From: Mycobacteriales bacterium
GTDB taxonomy: Bacteria; Actinomycetota; Actinomycetes; Mycobacteriales; SCTD01
Assembly: GCA_030697205.1 (NCBI GenBank)
Contig: JAUYQP010000055.1
Location: forward strand, 1-64,000
Direction: 5' to 3'
Length of the DNA stretch: 64,000 nucleotides
The translations under genes were made by a program, and so were the position numbers. Of this stretch, positions 26,501 through 34,834 are shown piece by piece. Position 1 is the stretch's first letter, and each line of letters opens with the position of its first letter. The notes under the pieces were generated by a model. It saw nothing but the letters and a program-made list of their open reading frames with translations. It did not search any database and was not told the DNA's origin.

Positions 26501-26824
26501 ATGGAGATCACACCCGAGTTGAGCGAGACCGAGGTGTTCGTGCTGAGCGCCTACCGCGACTACCCGATGGACCCCGGCGACGTGACGCTGCTCGTCGACG
26601 GCGTCGCAATGGAGGTGGCCGGCCTCGCCGACCACTGGGACACCGTGCTGCGCGACAACATCGCGCTCACCCTGCGCGAGCTGCCCGTCGACCGCGTCGT
26701 CGTGGCGATCGCCCGGCCGGGAGCCGAGCTGCGGCCCGGCGACCACGTGCTGTGGGCCGAGCTGCGCGAGGAGCTGCTCGGCGAGGTCGACGTGGTGCCG
26801 CTCGTCGCGCTGCCGGCCGCCTGA
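26501..26824 (+). CDS. Hypothetical acidic protein
   Basis: The 107-residue protein starts MEITPELSETEVFVLSAYRD and has a mixed alpha/beta appearance, with MEVAGLADHW in the middle and PGDHVLWAELREELL near the end. Third codon positions are strongly GC-biased, supporting coding. No signal peptide, membrane helix or known motif was seen. It follows the ligase gene by about 60 bp. Confidence 0.6.
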   Translation: MEITPELSETEVFVLSAYRDYPMDPGDVTLLVDGVAMEVAGLADHWDTVLRDNIALTLRELPVDRVVVAIARPGAELRPGDHVLWAELREELLGEVDVVPLVALPAA

Positions 26825-26849
26825 CCCGCAGGGCCACGACCCGTGCCGG

Positions 26850-28040
26850 TCAGCCGAGCAGCCGGTCGCTGACGATCCGGCGCTGGATCTCGCTGGTGCC
26901 CTCGAAGATGGTCGTCAGCCGGGCATCGCGCCAGTAGCGCTCGACGCGTCGCTCGGTGGTGTAGCCGTTGCCGCCGTGCAGCTGCATCGCCTGCCCGGTC
27001 ACCCGCACCGCCATCTCGGTCGCCTGCAGCTTGACCATCGCCGCCTCCGACTCGCACGGCACGCCCTCGTCGAGCAGGTGCGCGACCTGCAGCCAGTAGG
27101 CACGGGCCTGTGCCACATCGGCGGCCATGTCGGCGACCGCGAAGCGCAGCGCCTGGAAGTCCGCGATCGGCCGGCCGAACTGCTCGCGCTCGAGCAGGTA
27201 GGCGGTGGTGTCCTCGAGCGCGCCTCGGGCGACGCCCACCGCCCGGGCTGCGGTGTGGACCCGCGCGATGTTGAGGGAGCGCTGCACGGCGGCGAAGTCG
27301 CCCTCGTCGGCCTGCGCGCCGGCATCGGCGTAGAGGCCCGTGAGGCGGTCGCTGTCGGGCACCCGGACGCCGTCGAGGACGAGGTCCCAGGTGAGGAAGC
27401 CGTGGTAGCCGATCTTGTCGATCGTGGTGCCGGTCATCCGGTCGGGGAAGACGCCTCGCTCCTTGACGACGAGGAAGGGCTCGAGGCCGGCAGAGCGCGG
27501 CTCACCGGGCTCGGGATCGCGGACCCGCGCGAGCACCTCGACGAAGTCGGCCGCGAGCGCGTTGCCGGCCCAGCGCTTGTGCCCGGTCAGCACCCAGTCG
27601 TCGCCGTCGCGGACCGCGCGGGTCTGCACACCCGCGAGGTCCGAGCCCGCGTCCGGCTCGGACAGCGCGATCGCGCCGATCCACTCGCCAGTGGCCGAGC
27701 GCTTGAGCAGCTCCGCACGGCGATCGGCATCGCGCACCTGCGTGCCGAGCCCCTGGGCGCGGGCCAGGATCGACCCCACCGACAGCCAGCCGCGGGCCAG
27801 CTCCTCGGAGACGAGGCAGTACTCCAGGACACCAAGCCCCTGGCCGCCGTGCTCGGTCGGGATCGTCAATCCGAACCACCCGCGCGCCGCCATGTCCTCG
27901 ACGAGCTCGCGGGGCATCTCGCCCTTCACCGGGTCGAGCGCATCGGCGACCGGCAGCACCACGTCGCGGGCGAAGGCATGCGCCTCCTCCTGGAGCGCCA
28001 GGCGAGCGGAGGTCGACCAGGGCGGCAACAGCGGTGTCAT
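26850..28040 (-). CDS. Acyl-CoA dehydrogenase family protein
   Basis: The 396-residue flavoprotein has the full acyl-CoA dehydrogenase layout: an N-terminal helical domain, a middle beta domain with AIALSEPDAGSDLAGVQTRA and DKIGYHGFLTWDLVLDGVRV, and a C-terminal helical domain with QLHGGNGYTTE. The family position for the catalytic base is the Glu in IFEGTSEIQ. It introduces a 2,3 double bond into an acyl-CoA; chain length cannot be told. No electron-transfer flavoprotein gene is adjacent. The start ATG 28040 has GGGGAAGAG upstream, and a palindrome lies 18 bp upstream. Confidence 0.9.
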   Translation of the reverse strand: MTPLLPPWSTSARLALQEEAHAFARDVVLPVADALDPVKGEMPRELVEDMAARGWFGLTIPTEHGGQGLGVLEYCLVSEELARGWLSVGSILARAQGLGTQVRDADRRAELLKRSATGEWIGAIALSEPDAGSDLAGVQTRAVRDGDDWVLTGHKRWAGNALAADFVEVLARVRDPEPGEPRSAGLEPFLVVKERGVFPDRMTGTTIDKIGYHGFLTWDLVLDGVRVPDSDRLTGLYADAGAQADEGDFAAVQRSLNIARVHTAARAVGVARGALEDTTAYLLEREQFGRPIADFQALRFAVADMAADVAQARAYWLQVAHLLDEGVPCESEAAMVKLQATEMAVRVTGQAMQLHGGNGYTTERRVERYWRDARLTTIFEGTSEIQRRIVSDRLLG

Positions 28041-28057
28041 GACCGTGCTCTTCCCCG

Positions 28058-28113
28058 AGGTGACACCGATGTCACCTACGTGGCACGACCGCCTGAGATA
28101 TGGCGCGTGCCAC
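28058..28113. promoter_or_regulatory. Palindromes upstream of the acyl-CoA dehydrogenase gene
   Basis: AGGTGACA (28058-28065) and TGTCACCT (28070-28077) form a perfect 8-4-8 inverted repeat about 18 bp before the dehydrogenase start. A second perfect 8-bp inverted repeat (GTGGCACG at 28080-28087, CGTGCCAC at 28106-28113) follows. The first is a good operator candidate for a TetR or FadR-like repressor encoded elsewhere. Confidence 0.45.
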
Positions 28114-28170
28114 AGTCTGCCCGGTCCGTCCCAGCGCCCCGACACCGTCGCCGACCTCGGAGGTCCCCTC

Positions 28171-28580
28171 GTGCGCGTCCCCCTCACCCTGCTCGCCTCC
28201 GGAGCCTTCGTGGCCGGCACCCTGCCAACGTCACCGCGAAGACGACCGCGATCAAGGACGCGCTGCTCAACGTGCGCACCGCGATGCGCAACTCCGGCCA
28301 CGCCGACTCCGCCTGGTCGCTCGTCGTCCAGACCTACGAGTCGCCGCTCCCCAACGGCTCGGGCATCCGCTACTCGGAGAGCGGCTACACGCGGCAGAAC
28401 ACCGTTGGCTGCGGCTTCTGGAACGCCGTCGCGCAGTCCGGCATCACGGGCGCGAAGGTGCTCGACGTCGCGAGCGCCTTCAACGGCCGCCGGCTGTGCG
28501 AGACGACCGTAGGCCTGCTCGAGGAGAAGGGCCGGACCTCGTGGACCCAGGCCGGCGCCTCGGACGTGACGGAGTCGGCA
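28171..28580 (+). pseudogene. Truncated SGNH/GDSL-type secreted hydrolase
   Basis: A GTG at 28171 with GGAGG upstream starts a signal-peptide-like reading (RVPLTLLASGAFVAGTLP). From 28227 in another frame the sequence reads as the C-terminal part of an actinobacterial SGNH hydrolase: IKDALLNVRTAMRNSGHADS, then CGFWNAVAQSG, AFNGRRLCE and TSWTQAG. The catalytic GDS block and most of the protein are missing, and the reading is lost after about 28580. I infer an internal deletion that joined the two parts out of frame, plus loss of the 3' end. Confidence 0.65.
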
Positions 28581-28718
28581 CCGCGCGACGAGCCGCGCGG
28601 TGTCGTCCGAGCCGTCCGGCGCGAGGTCGGTGAGCACCCCGCGCAGCGCCTCGGCGGCGGCGGCGGACCCGGACGTGCGGCAGCACGACATCCCCCACCG
28701 CGCTCTTCGGCCGTGGAT
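28581..28718. other. Gap beyond the SGNH pseudogene
   Basis: No gene is supported here. On the minus strand (about 28691 to 28580) one frame reads SAAAAEALRGVLTDLAPDGS and then DDTARLVAR. This resembles the end of a SpoIIE-type phosphatase and could be another remnant. The similarity is weak and no start or end fits. Confidence 0.25.
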
Positions 28719-29222
28719 CTAGGCGAGGTCCAGCAGCATGCGGGTGTTGCCCAGGGTGTTGGGGCGCACCCGCGCGAGGTCCAGGAACTCCGCGACGCCC
28801 TCGTCGGGCGACTGAAGCAGCTCCGAGGCGACGCCGGGGTCGACCGGGATGTCGCTCGCCTCGACGAAGCCGTGCCGGCCGAAGAACGCGGTCTCGAAGG
28901 TGAGGCAGAAGACCCGTCGTATGCCGAGCTCGCGAGCGCCTTCCAGCAGCGCGCGGAGCACCGCGCTGCCGATGCCCCTGCCGTGGTGCGCCGGGTCGAC
29001 GGCGACGGTGCGGACCTCCGCGAGGTCCTCCCACATGACGTGCAGCGCCCCGCAGCCGACGACCTCGCCGGCGAGCTCGGCGACCCGGAACTCCTGCACG
29101 TCCTCGTAGAGGACGACGGTGGCCTTGGACAGCAGCCTGCGGTCGGGCGCGTAGGTGTCGACCAGGGCTCGGACCGCGGGCACGTCGGACGTGCGCGCAC
29201 GGCGCACGGTCAGCTCTGTCAC
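28719..29222 (-). CDS. argA: Amino-acid N-acetyltransferase (N-acetylglutamate synthase)
   Basis: The 167-residue GNAT protein matches the short actinobacterial N-acetylglutamate synthase, which starts arginine biosynthesis from glutamate and acetyl-CoA. The acetyl-CoA loop is VAVDPAHHGRGIGSAVLRAL (residues about 74-93). LTFETAFFGRHGFVEASDIP is the characteristic ArgA-like segment, close to that of Mycobacterium Rv2747. It starts with GTG and lies 20 bp after the end of the large secreted protein gene in the same direction. No other arg gene is nearby. Confidence 0.85.
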   Translation of the reverse strand: MTELTVRRARTSDVPAVRALVDTYAPDRRLLSKATVVLYEDVQEFRVAELAGEVVGCGALHVMWEDLAEVRTVAVDPAHHGRGIGSAVLRALLEGARELGIRRVFCLTFETAFFGRHGFVEASDIPVDPGVASELLQSPDEGVAEFLDLARVRPNTLGNTRMLLDLA

Positions 29223-29242
29223 GCGGTCCAGCCTGCCAGGGC

Positions 29243-31807
29243 TCAGAGCGTGACGACCTTCGCCACGCGCTCGTCGGCGCCGAAGACGACCGCGACACGG
29301 CCCTTGTCGGTGCAGTACTCGAAGCGGTCCCCGACCCGCACGCTGGGCTGGCCGAGGGTGAGCAGCACGCCTTCGGGGCTCTGAGCATCGAGCTTCTTGA
29401 GCGCCTCGTCACCGAGGTCGGCGACGTCGGCCCGGCAGGCGTCGCCCTTGACGCCGATCGCGCGCTCCCACATCTGCAGGAAGGCCTCCGGTCCGCGCTC
29501 GAGGTCGGCACGGAAGGCCTCGGGGTCGGAGGCGGACCGGATCGCGTGCTCGGCCCAGTCGGCGTAGAGGCCGTAGTGGTCGACGCCCTCGACGTTGTAG
29601 TCCCAGGTGCGGGTGCCGGTCGAGCTCTTGTCGACGACCGCACCACCGAAGCCGGTGAAGGGGTAGGTGACCTTCGGAGCCGACGCGGAGACCGGTCGGC
29701 CCTGCGTGCTGAAGCCGTTGATGTCGGAGCCGAAGCCCAGGCCGAACGCGAAGCGGTCGTCACGGGCCTTGCGCAGGAACGGCCAGTCGCTCTTGGCGAA
29801 TCCCTCGGACCCACCGGCGTGCGGGGTGACGACGCCGCCCATGGTGAGGATGCGCTGGTAGATCGTGTCGTCGGACCAGGTGTGGCTCGACACGACGCCG
29901 GAGTAGTTGGCCCGGCTCAGCTCGTCGAGCGCCTCCCGGCGGGCCTTGGAGCTCATGTGGTCCGGGTCGAAGAGCATCCCGCGCTTGACCATTCCCTTGA
30001 GGAACTCACGGCCGAGCTCGGTGAGGCCGATCGTGTTGCAGTGCGGGCCCGGGCCATAGGCCGGACTGACGCCTGTGGCACCCGCGGACTGCAGGACCCC
30101 GGCGAAGATGGAGTCGCGGCCCTGCCCGCTCGGGTCCTCGTCGAGCAGGTTGAGCTGCTGCTTGTCGTGGTCCTCCGGGTCGACGCGACCCTCGCAGGAG
30201 TCCATCTGCCAGTAGTGGCCGGTCTCGCCGCGGTTACCGGTGTTGACGATGAGGCCGGTCGCGCCGCCGTCGCCGGTGACGCCCGTGAACCCGTTGTCGA
30301 ACTTGTTGGTCATCTCCATCTGGCGCACGCCGAGGTCGTAGACCTCCTGCATCCGCTGGTCGACGAGCGCGGCGTCGCAGGCGGAGGTGTCACCGAGGTA
30401 CTCCCGGCAGTCGAGCGGCACGGAGACCTCGATGCCCATCACGACCGCGAGCTTGCCGGCGTTGATGACGCGACGCGCCTCGAAGGGGTCGAGCACGATC
30501 CGGAAGAAGCCCTTGCCCGGGCCGCCGGCCTGCGCGTCGATGTAGCGCTCGAGCTCGCGCAGCCGCTGTGCCTGGAGCCGGACGCCGTCCATCTCGTTGC
30601 AGCTGTTCTTCTTCAGCGGGTAGAGCTCGCACAGCTGGCCGTTCTCGACGAGCAGGTTGGTGAACATGCGCAGACCGCCGAGGTGCGCGCGCTCCAGCCA
30701 GCGGTAGTAGACCTGCTCGTGCGTGAGCGAGTCGTACTGCGGCCAGTAGCCGAAGCTCGGGTAGCCGACGGTGTCGTGGCCACTGCCGGGGGTCTTGCCG
30801 GACACGATGTCCTCGAGCGCGGAGCCGCGACCGCCGGGGCCATGGTCGTCGCAGTCGACGAGCGCCTTCGCGATGCCGTAGGGGTGCCACGGCCGGCCGC
30901 AGCGGGCCTTCCCACCGAGGAACTCGAAGGCCATCATGTGCAGGTGCGCGTCGAGGTAGCCGCGCGTCTCGGTGTAGCCGGTCGAGCCGAGCAGCACCGG
31001 CCCGGCGACGTCGAGGTCGGCCTCGGGGAAGACCGCGCAGCCGGTGGCGGGCTCGAGCGCGAAGCGCGCGGTCGCGCTCGCGTCACGACCGGGTACGACG
31101 GACAGGGCGCCGTCGGTGGCCGCGCTGAGGGTGCCGGCGATCGGCGGGTCCACGGGGCCGGGGTTCTCCGGCTCTCCGTCGTCGACGGGCAGCTCGAGGG
31201 AGAACGCGCCGGGGGCGCCCTTGACGACCCACTCGGCCGCCGCGGAGGGCTCCGCGGCGATGACCGTGGCGCTGCCGCGGACCTCCTCACGGACCGGGGC
31301 GGTGGCGTCGAGAGCCCCGACCTGCGCCTCGCCGAGCGCGCCGAGCAGCGGGTCGCGCACCGCGTCGACCTGCTCGTCGGAGGTGCCGGCCACCGTCCCC
31401 GTGGCCGTGCGGCCGGCGAGCGAGACGGCCGTGCCGAGGTCGTCCGGGGAGGCAGCGAGGTAGTCCGCGCCCGTGCCGTAGAGGAGGTACTTCCCGAGGT
31501 CGAGGGCCTGGAAGCGGAACGGCTCGGCGGCCGACGGCGACGCTGCCGTCGCCGCGAACGCCTCGGCTCCGCGGGCGACGTACCTACCGTTGCTCGCCTT
31601 GAGCGCCCAGCAGCCCCCCGCGAGGGAGTAGCGCGGCTCCGCGGGCGCAGCGGCCGGGTCCGCCGGGTCAGTCGCCTGCGCGGCGGCGGTGCGGGCCAGC
31701 GCGAGGTCGGTCGTGAAGCCCGTGCCGGCGCTCGTGACGGCGGTGAGCGAGCCGGCGCCGAGGGCACCGAGCAGCAGGGAGATGAGCAGCGGGCGGCGAG
31801 CCGGCAC
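29243..31807 (-). CDS. Large secreted M19 dipeptidase-like hydrolase
   Basis: This 854-residue protein has an N-terminal signal peptide (LLISLLLGALGAGSLTAVTS). About 250 residues of beta-rich sequence follow, then a metal-dependent TIM-barrel hydrolase. The barrel begins near residue 285 with YLDAHLHMMAFEFLGG (HxH metal motif). It later shows MLFDPDHMSSKARREALDE and VVSSHTWSD, which resemble the metal-site strands of membrane dipeptidase (M19). The likely activity is hydrolysis of a peptide or amide outside the cell. The substrate is not evident. Several Cys pairs suggest disulfides. Confidence 0.7.
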   Translation of the reverse strand: MPARRPLLISLLLGALGAGSLTAVTSAGTGFTTDLALARTAAAQATDPADPAAAPAEPRYSLAGGCWALKASNGRYVARGAEAFAATAASPSAAEPFRFQALDLGKYLLYGTGADYLAASPDDLGTAVSLAGRTATGTVAGTSDEQVDAVRDPLLGALGEAQVGALDATAPVREEVRGSATVIAAEPSAAAEWVVKGAPGAFSLELPVDDGEPENPGPVDPPIAGTLSAATDGALSVVPGRDASATARFALEPATGCAVFPEADLDVAGPVLLGSTGYTETRGYLDAHLHMMAFEFLGGKARCGRPWHPYGIAKALVDCDDHGPGGRGSALEDIVSGKTPGSGHDTVGYPSFGYWPQYDSLTHEQVYYRWLERAHLGGLRMFTNLLVENGQLCELYPLKKNSCNEMDGVRLQAQRLRELERYIDAQAGGPGKGFFRIVLDPFEARRVINAGKLAVVMGIEVSVPLDCREYLGDTSACDAALVDQRMQEVYDLGVRQMEMTNKFDNGFTGVTGDGGATGLIVNTGNRGETGHYWQMDSCEGRVDPEDHDKQQLNLLDEDPSGQGRDSIFAGVLQSAGATGVSPAYGPGPHCNTIGLTELGREFLKGMVKRGMLFDPDHMSSKARREALDELSRANYSGVVSSHTWSDDTIYQRILTMGGVVTPHAGGSEGFAKSDWPFLRKARDDRFAFGLGFGSDINGFSTQGRPVSASAPKVTYPFTGFGGAVVDKSSTGTRTWDYNVEGVDHYGLYADWAEHAIRSASDPEAFRADLERGPEAFLQMWERAIGVKGDACRADVADLGDEALKKLDAQSPEGVLLTLGQPSVRVGDRFEYCTDKGRVAVVFGADERVAKVVTL

Positions 31808-31912
31808 GGGGACGTCCTTCGATGCGGGGGGTGGAACGGGTTCTCGTTCCTCACCCTGTTCGCCGTCTCGCCCGCGTTTCCTGCCTGTGCCACCCGCTTC
31901 TCCCGATCAGGG
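31808..31912 (-). terminator. Possible stem-loop between WS/DGAT and hydrolase genes
   Basis: GGAACG (31833-31838) and CGTTCC (31845-31850) form a six-base-pair stem with a 6-base loop in the 105-bp gap. It could end the acyltransferase transcript, but it lacks a T tract and is close to the next start. No other feature was seen in the gap. Confidence 0.25.
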
Positions 31913-33334
31913 TCAGGCGGCGGAGAGGAGGTCCTTGAGCTCGTCCGCGAGGTAGCCGGCCAGGGCGTCGAGGTCCGGCACGAGATAGCGGTCGGCGATC
32001 AGCCCGAAGTGCAGCTCGCCGTCGTAGGACATGACCGTGATGTTGAGGCCCTGGCCGTCGGCGATGGCCGACAACGGGTAGTAGGCGAGCAGCCGCGCCC
32101 CGGCGTAGTAGAGCGGGACGGGCGGGCCCGGGACGTTGCTGATGATGAGGTTGAAGGCGCTCACCCGCTCGACCAGCCGCAGCCGGGCCGCGAGCCGCGC
32201 GGCTTGACCGGCCAGCGCCGGCGCGGCGAACTGCGTGACGTCCGACAGCAGGTCGGCGGGCAGCGCGCCGTGCTGCGACTTGGCGTGGCCCATCGCGGCG
32301 CGGACCGCCTGCAGCCGCTCGACCGGGTCGGCCAGCTGCGTCGGAAGCGCCGCGAGCATGCTCGACACGCGGTTGCCGCCCGCTCCCTTCTCGGCATCGG
32401 AGCGCACCGACACGGGCACGCCGGCGACCAGCGGGGCCTCGGGCAGCGCGTCGTGGTCGAGCAGCCAGCGACGCAGGGCCCCGGCCGAGAGCGCCATCAC
32501 GACGTCGTTGACGGTGGTGCCGTGGGCGTTCTTCACGGCCTTGACGTCGTCGAGCGAGAGGCTGACGAAGGCCCACCGGCGGTGCGGGCCGATCGAGCGG
32601 TTGAACGGCGTCGCGGGGGCCCGCAGGCCGGGGCGCGACAGCACGTCGGCGTGCTCGCGGCGCAGCAGCCGATCGATGACCGGGAGTCGCGGCGCGGCGG
32701 CGGCGAGGTCCGGGGCGGAGCGCAGCAGCGACAGCCCGACACGGGCCGCCCGCACGGGGTGTCCGGCGAGCGAGACCCCGCTGCGGGCGAGCAGCCGCGC
32801 GGCGCTCGGGGGCCGCTCGACGGGCGGCCGGTCGACCCGCTCGTCCGGGCGCCCCTCCGGCGTGAGGTCGAGAACCGCGGCGAGGATGTCGTTGCCCGAC
32901 ACCCCGTCGATCGCGGCGTGGTGGACCTTCGAGTAGACCGCCTTGCGGCCACCGGACAGGCCGTGCACGAGGTAGAGCTCCCACAGCGGCCGGCGCCGGT
33001 CGAGCGCCCGCGCGTGGAGCCGCGCGCACTGGTCGGCGAGCTGTCGGTCGTCACCGGGGGCGGGCAACGCAAGCTCCCTGACGTGGAACTCCACGTCGAA
33101 GTCGGGGTCCTCGATCCAGTAGGGCTGGTCGAGGCCGAGCGGCACCTCGACGAGCCGCCTCCGGAACGGCGGGATGAGGTGCAGCCGTGACTCCACGAGG
33201 TGAGTGAGCCGCTCGAGGGTCAGCTCGTGGTCGGCGGTCGACGGGTCGAGCACGCAGACGCTGCCGACGTGACCGAAGACCGAGGAGGTCTCCATGGCGA
33301 GGAAGGCGGCGTCGAGGCCGGTCAGCTGCTGCAC
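31913..33334 (-). CDS. WS/DGAT wax ester synthase/diacylglycerol acyltransferase
   Basis: The protein of about 473 residues belongs to the bifunctional WS/DGAT family that makes wax esters or triacylglycerol from acyl-CoA. It starts QQLTGLDAAFLAMETSS, the usual family opening. The active-site motif HHAAIDG lies near residues 136-142. FNLIISNVPGPPVPLYYAGA and the PLSAI segment are the conserved C-terminal blocks. Longer in-frame starts run into the divergent dioxygenase gene, so I use GTG 33334. The gene suggests storage-lipid synthesis. Confidence 0.9.
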   Translation of the reverse strand: MQQLTGLDAAFLAMETSSVFGHVGSVCVLDPSTADHELTLERLTHLVESRLHLIPPFRRRLVEVPLGLDQPYWIEDPDFDVEFHVRELALPAPGDDRQLADQCARLHARALDRRRPLWELYLVHGLSGGRKAVYSKVHHAAIDGVSGNDILAAVLDLTPEGRPDERVDRPPVERPPSAARLLARSGVSLAGHPVRAARVGLSLLRSAPDLAAAAPRLPVIDRLLRREHADVLSRPGLRAPATPFNRSIGPHRRWAFVSLSLDDVKAVKNAHGTTVNDVVMALSAGALRRWLLDHDALPEAPLVAGVPVSVRSDAEKGAGGNRVSSMLAALPTQLADPVERLQAVRAAMGHAKSQHGALPADLLSDVTQFAAPALAGQAARLAARLRLVERVSAFNLIISNVPGPPVPLYYAGARLLAYYPLSAIADGQGLNITVMSYDGELHFGLIADRYLVPDLDALAGYLADELKDLLSAA

Positions 33335-33398
33335 GTCCTGCGTTGTACTGCAGTTGCGCCCGCAGCACCAGCCTGCGGCCGCCTGCGAGAGTGAGCGC

Positions 33399-34124
33399 AT
33401 GAGCGACAGTCGCGTCACCTACTCGTCGTACCTGCGGGTCGAGGAGCTGCTGACCCTGCAGCAGGAGCCCCGGGCCCACGACGAGCTGCTCTTCGTGGTC
33501 CTGCACCAGAGCCACGAGCTGTGGTTCAAGCTGGTGCTCCACGAGCTCGACGACGCGACCGCGCTCATCGCCGCCGACCGCTTCCCGCAGGCCGAGACCC
33601 GGCTGCGCCGGATCGTCACGATCATGCGCCAGCTCATCGCGCAGTGGGACGTGCTCGGCACCATGTCCCCCGCCGGCTACCTCGAGTTCCGCCACGCGCT
33701 CGAGGGCGGCAGCGGCTTCCAGTCGGCGCAGTGGCGCGAGGTCGAGTTCGCCAGCGGCCTCAAGGACGAGGGGTACGTCGACTCCGCCTGGCTCTCGGCC
33801 GAGGAGGTGGCGCGGCTGCGCGCCAGGCTCGCCGCCGCCTCGCTCGCCGACGTCTTCGACGGGGCGCTGGCCCGCCACGGGGTGGCCGACGTCGCCGACG
33901 TCCTGCGCGGCGGACCCGACCACGCGCTGCTGATGATGCTCGCCGAGACGCTGCTGGACTACGACGAGGCGGTCGGCCACTGGCGGCACCGCCACGTGCT
34001 CGCCGTGGAGCGCCAGATCGGGCTCAAGCCCGGCACCGGCGGCTCCTCCGGCGCGGCCTACCTGCGCTCGACACTCACCCGGCGCTTCTTCCCGTCGCTG
34101 TGGGAGGCCCGCACCCGGCTGTAG
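33399..34124 (+). CDS. kynA: Tryptophan 2,3-dioxygenase family protein
   Basis: The 241-residue heme dioxygenase opens the indole ring of tryptophan to N-formylkynurenine. Conserved segments are TYSSYLRVEELLTLQ, LLFVVLHQSHELWFK (with the distal His and substrate-contacting residues) and FRHALEGGSGFQSAQWRE. RHRHVLAVERQIG carries the proximal His region, and GTGGSSGAAYL is the family's C-terminal loop. Length is slightly short but complete. No kynureninase or formamidase gene lies next to it, so the rest of the pathway must be elsewhere. ATG 33399 was chosen over upstream in-frame starts that enter the divergent gene. Confidence 0.9.
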   Translation: MSDSRVTYSSYLRVEELLTLQQEPRAHDELLFVVLHQSHELWFKLVLHELDDATALIAADRFPQAETRLRRIVTIMRQLIAQWDVLGTMSPAGYLEFRHALEGGSGFQSAQWREVEFASGLKDEGYVDSAWLSAEEVARLRARLAAASLADVFDGALARHGVADVADVLRGGPDHALLMMLAETLLDYDEAVGHWRHRHVLAVERQIGLKPGTGGSSGAAYLRSTLTRRFFPSLWEARTRL

Positions 34125-34133
34125 CGGCTGTGG

Positions 34134-34763
34134 TCAGAGACCGAGGGTGAGGACCGTGTCGGAGCGCTCGACGTCGGTCTTGGCCGGGGCAGTGCCGAAC
34201 AGCCGGTCCGCGCCGATCCGGCTGACGCCGAACCAGTAGTGCTCGTTGCGGTAGTGGTGCAAGCGGTGGTGGACGTAGAGGCGGCGGTAGGCGGCGCGCC
34301 GGGGCTTGTAGTCGGTGTGGACGAGAAAGTGCACCCACTCGTAGGCCAGTGAGGTGGCCGCGACGGCGGCGACGAGCGCCCAGCGGGTAGCCGCGCCGGG
34401 CAGCGCGAGGCACAGCGCGCCGACGACCGCGGCGCCGGCGAGGTGGCCGCGCAGCGGGATGAGCAGGATGTCGAGGTCGCGGGGCGCGGCGTGGTGGGCC
34501 CGGTGCTTGCGGGCCTGGTAGAGGTCGACGGTGCGCCCGCCGACGGTGAGCGGGCGGGCGTGCAGGACGACGACGTGGATGACCCACTCGACGACTGGCT
34601 GGGCCGCGAGGACGGTCACCACGACGAGCAGCTGGCCGGCCGTCGGCCCGGCGGACAGCGCGCCGGCGAGTCCGACGGCGAGGGCACCGGCCAGCGCCCA
34701 GGGCGAGCTGTGCCCGACGAAGCGACGGGCGGCCTGGCGCAGCGTGCGGACGTCCTCGGTCAT
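34134..34763 (-). CDS. Sterol desaturase/fatty acid hydroxylase family protein
   Basis: The 209-residue membrane protein has four hydrophobic helices and the histidine boxes of the fatty acid hydroxylase superfamily: EWVIH, KHRAHH, EWVHFLVH and HHRLHHYRNEHYWFGV. These bind a di-iron centre that hydroxylates or desaturates lipids; carotenoid hydroxylases share the pattern. The substrate is unknown. It is divergent from a TetR gene, and a palindrome lies in its promoter region. Confidence 0.85.
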   Translation of the reverse strand: MTEDVRTLRQAARRFVGHSSPWALAGALAVGLAGALSAGPTAGQLLVVVTVLAAQPVVEWVIHVVVLHARPLTVGGRTVDLYQARKHRAHHAAPRDLDILLIPLRGHLAGAAVVGALCLALPGAATRWALVAAVAATSLAYEWVHFLVHTDYKPRRAAYRRLYVHHRLHHYRNEHYWFGVSRIGADRLFGTAPAKTDVERSDTVLTLGL

Positions 34764-34782
34764 CGACCGACCGTAGGATATA

Positions 34783-34795
34783 TTGGATAATCCAA
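34783..34795. promoter_or_regulatory. Perfect palindrome, probable TetR operator
   Basis: TTGGATAATCCAA is a 6-1-6 inverted repeat in the 71-bp gap between the sterol-desaturase-fold gene and the TetR gene. The surrounding bases are strikingly AT-rich for this genome (TATATT to its left), as expected of a promoter. A TetR dimer bound here would cover the promoter of the leftward gene and its own. Confidence 0.55.
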
Positions 34796-34834
34796 CAAGT
34801 CGCCAACCTCAATCATCGACGCTACCGTCCGCGC

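Noticed and set aside
29546-33190. Open frame of more than 1200 codons antisense to the secreted hydrolase and WS/DGAT genes
   Set aside because: It has no recognisable domain and crosses two well-supported opposite genes and the gap between them.
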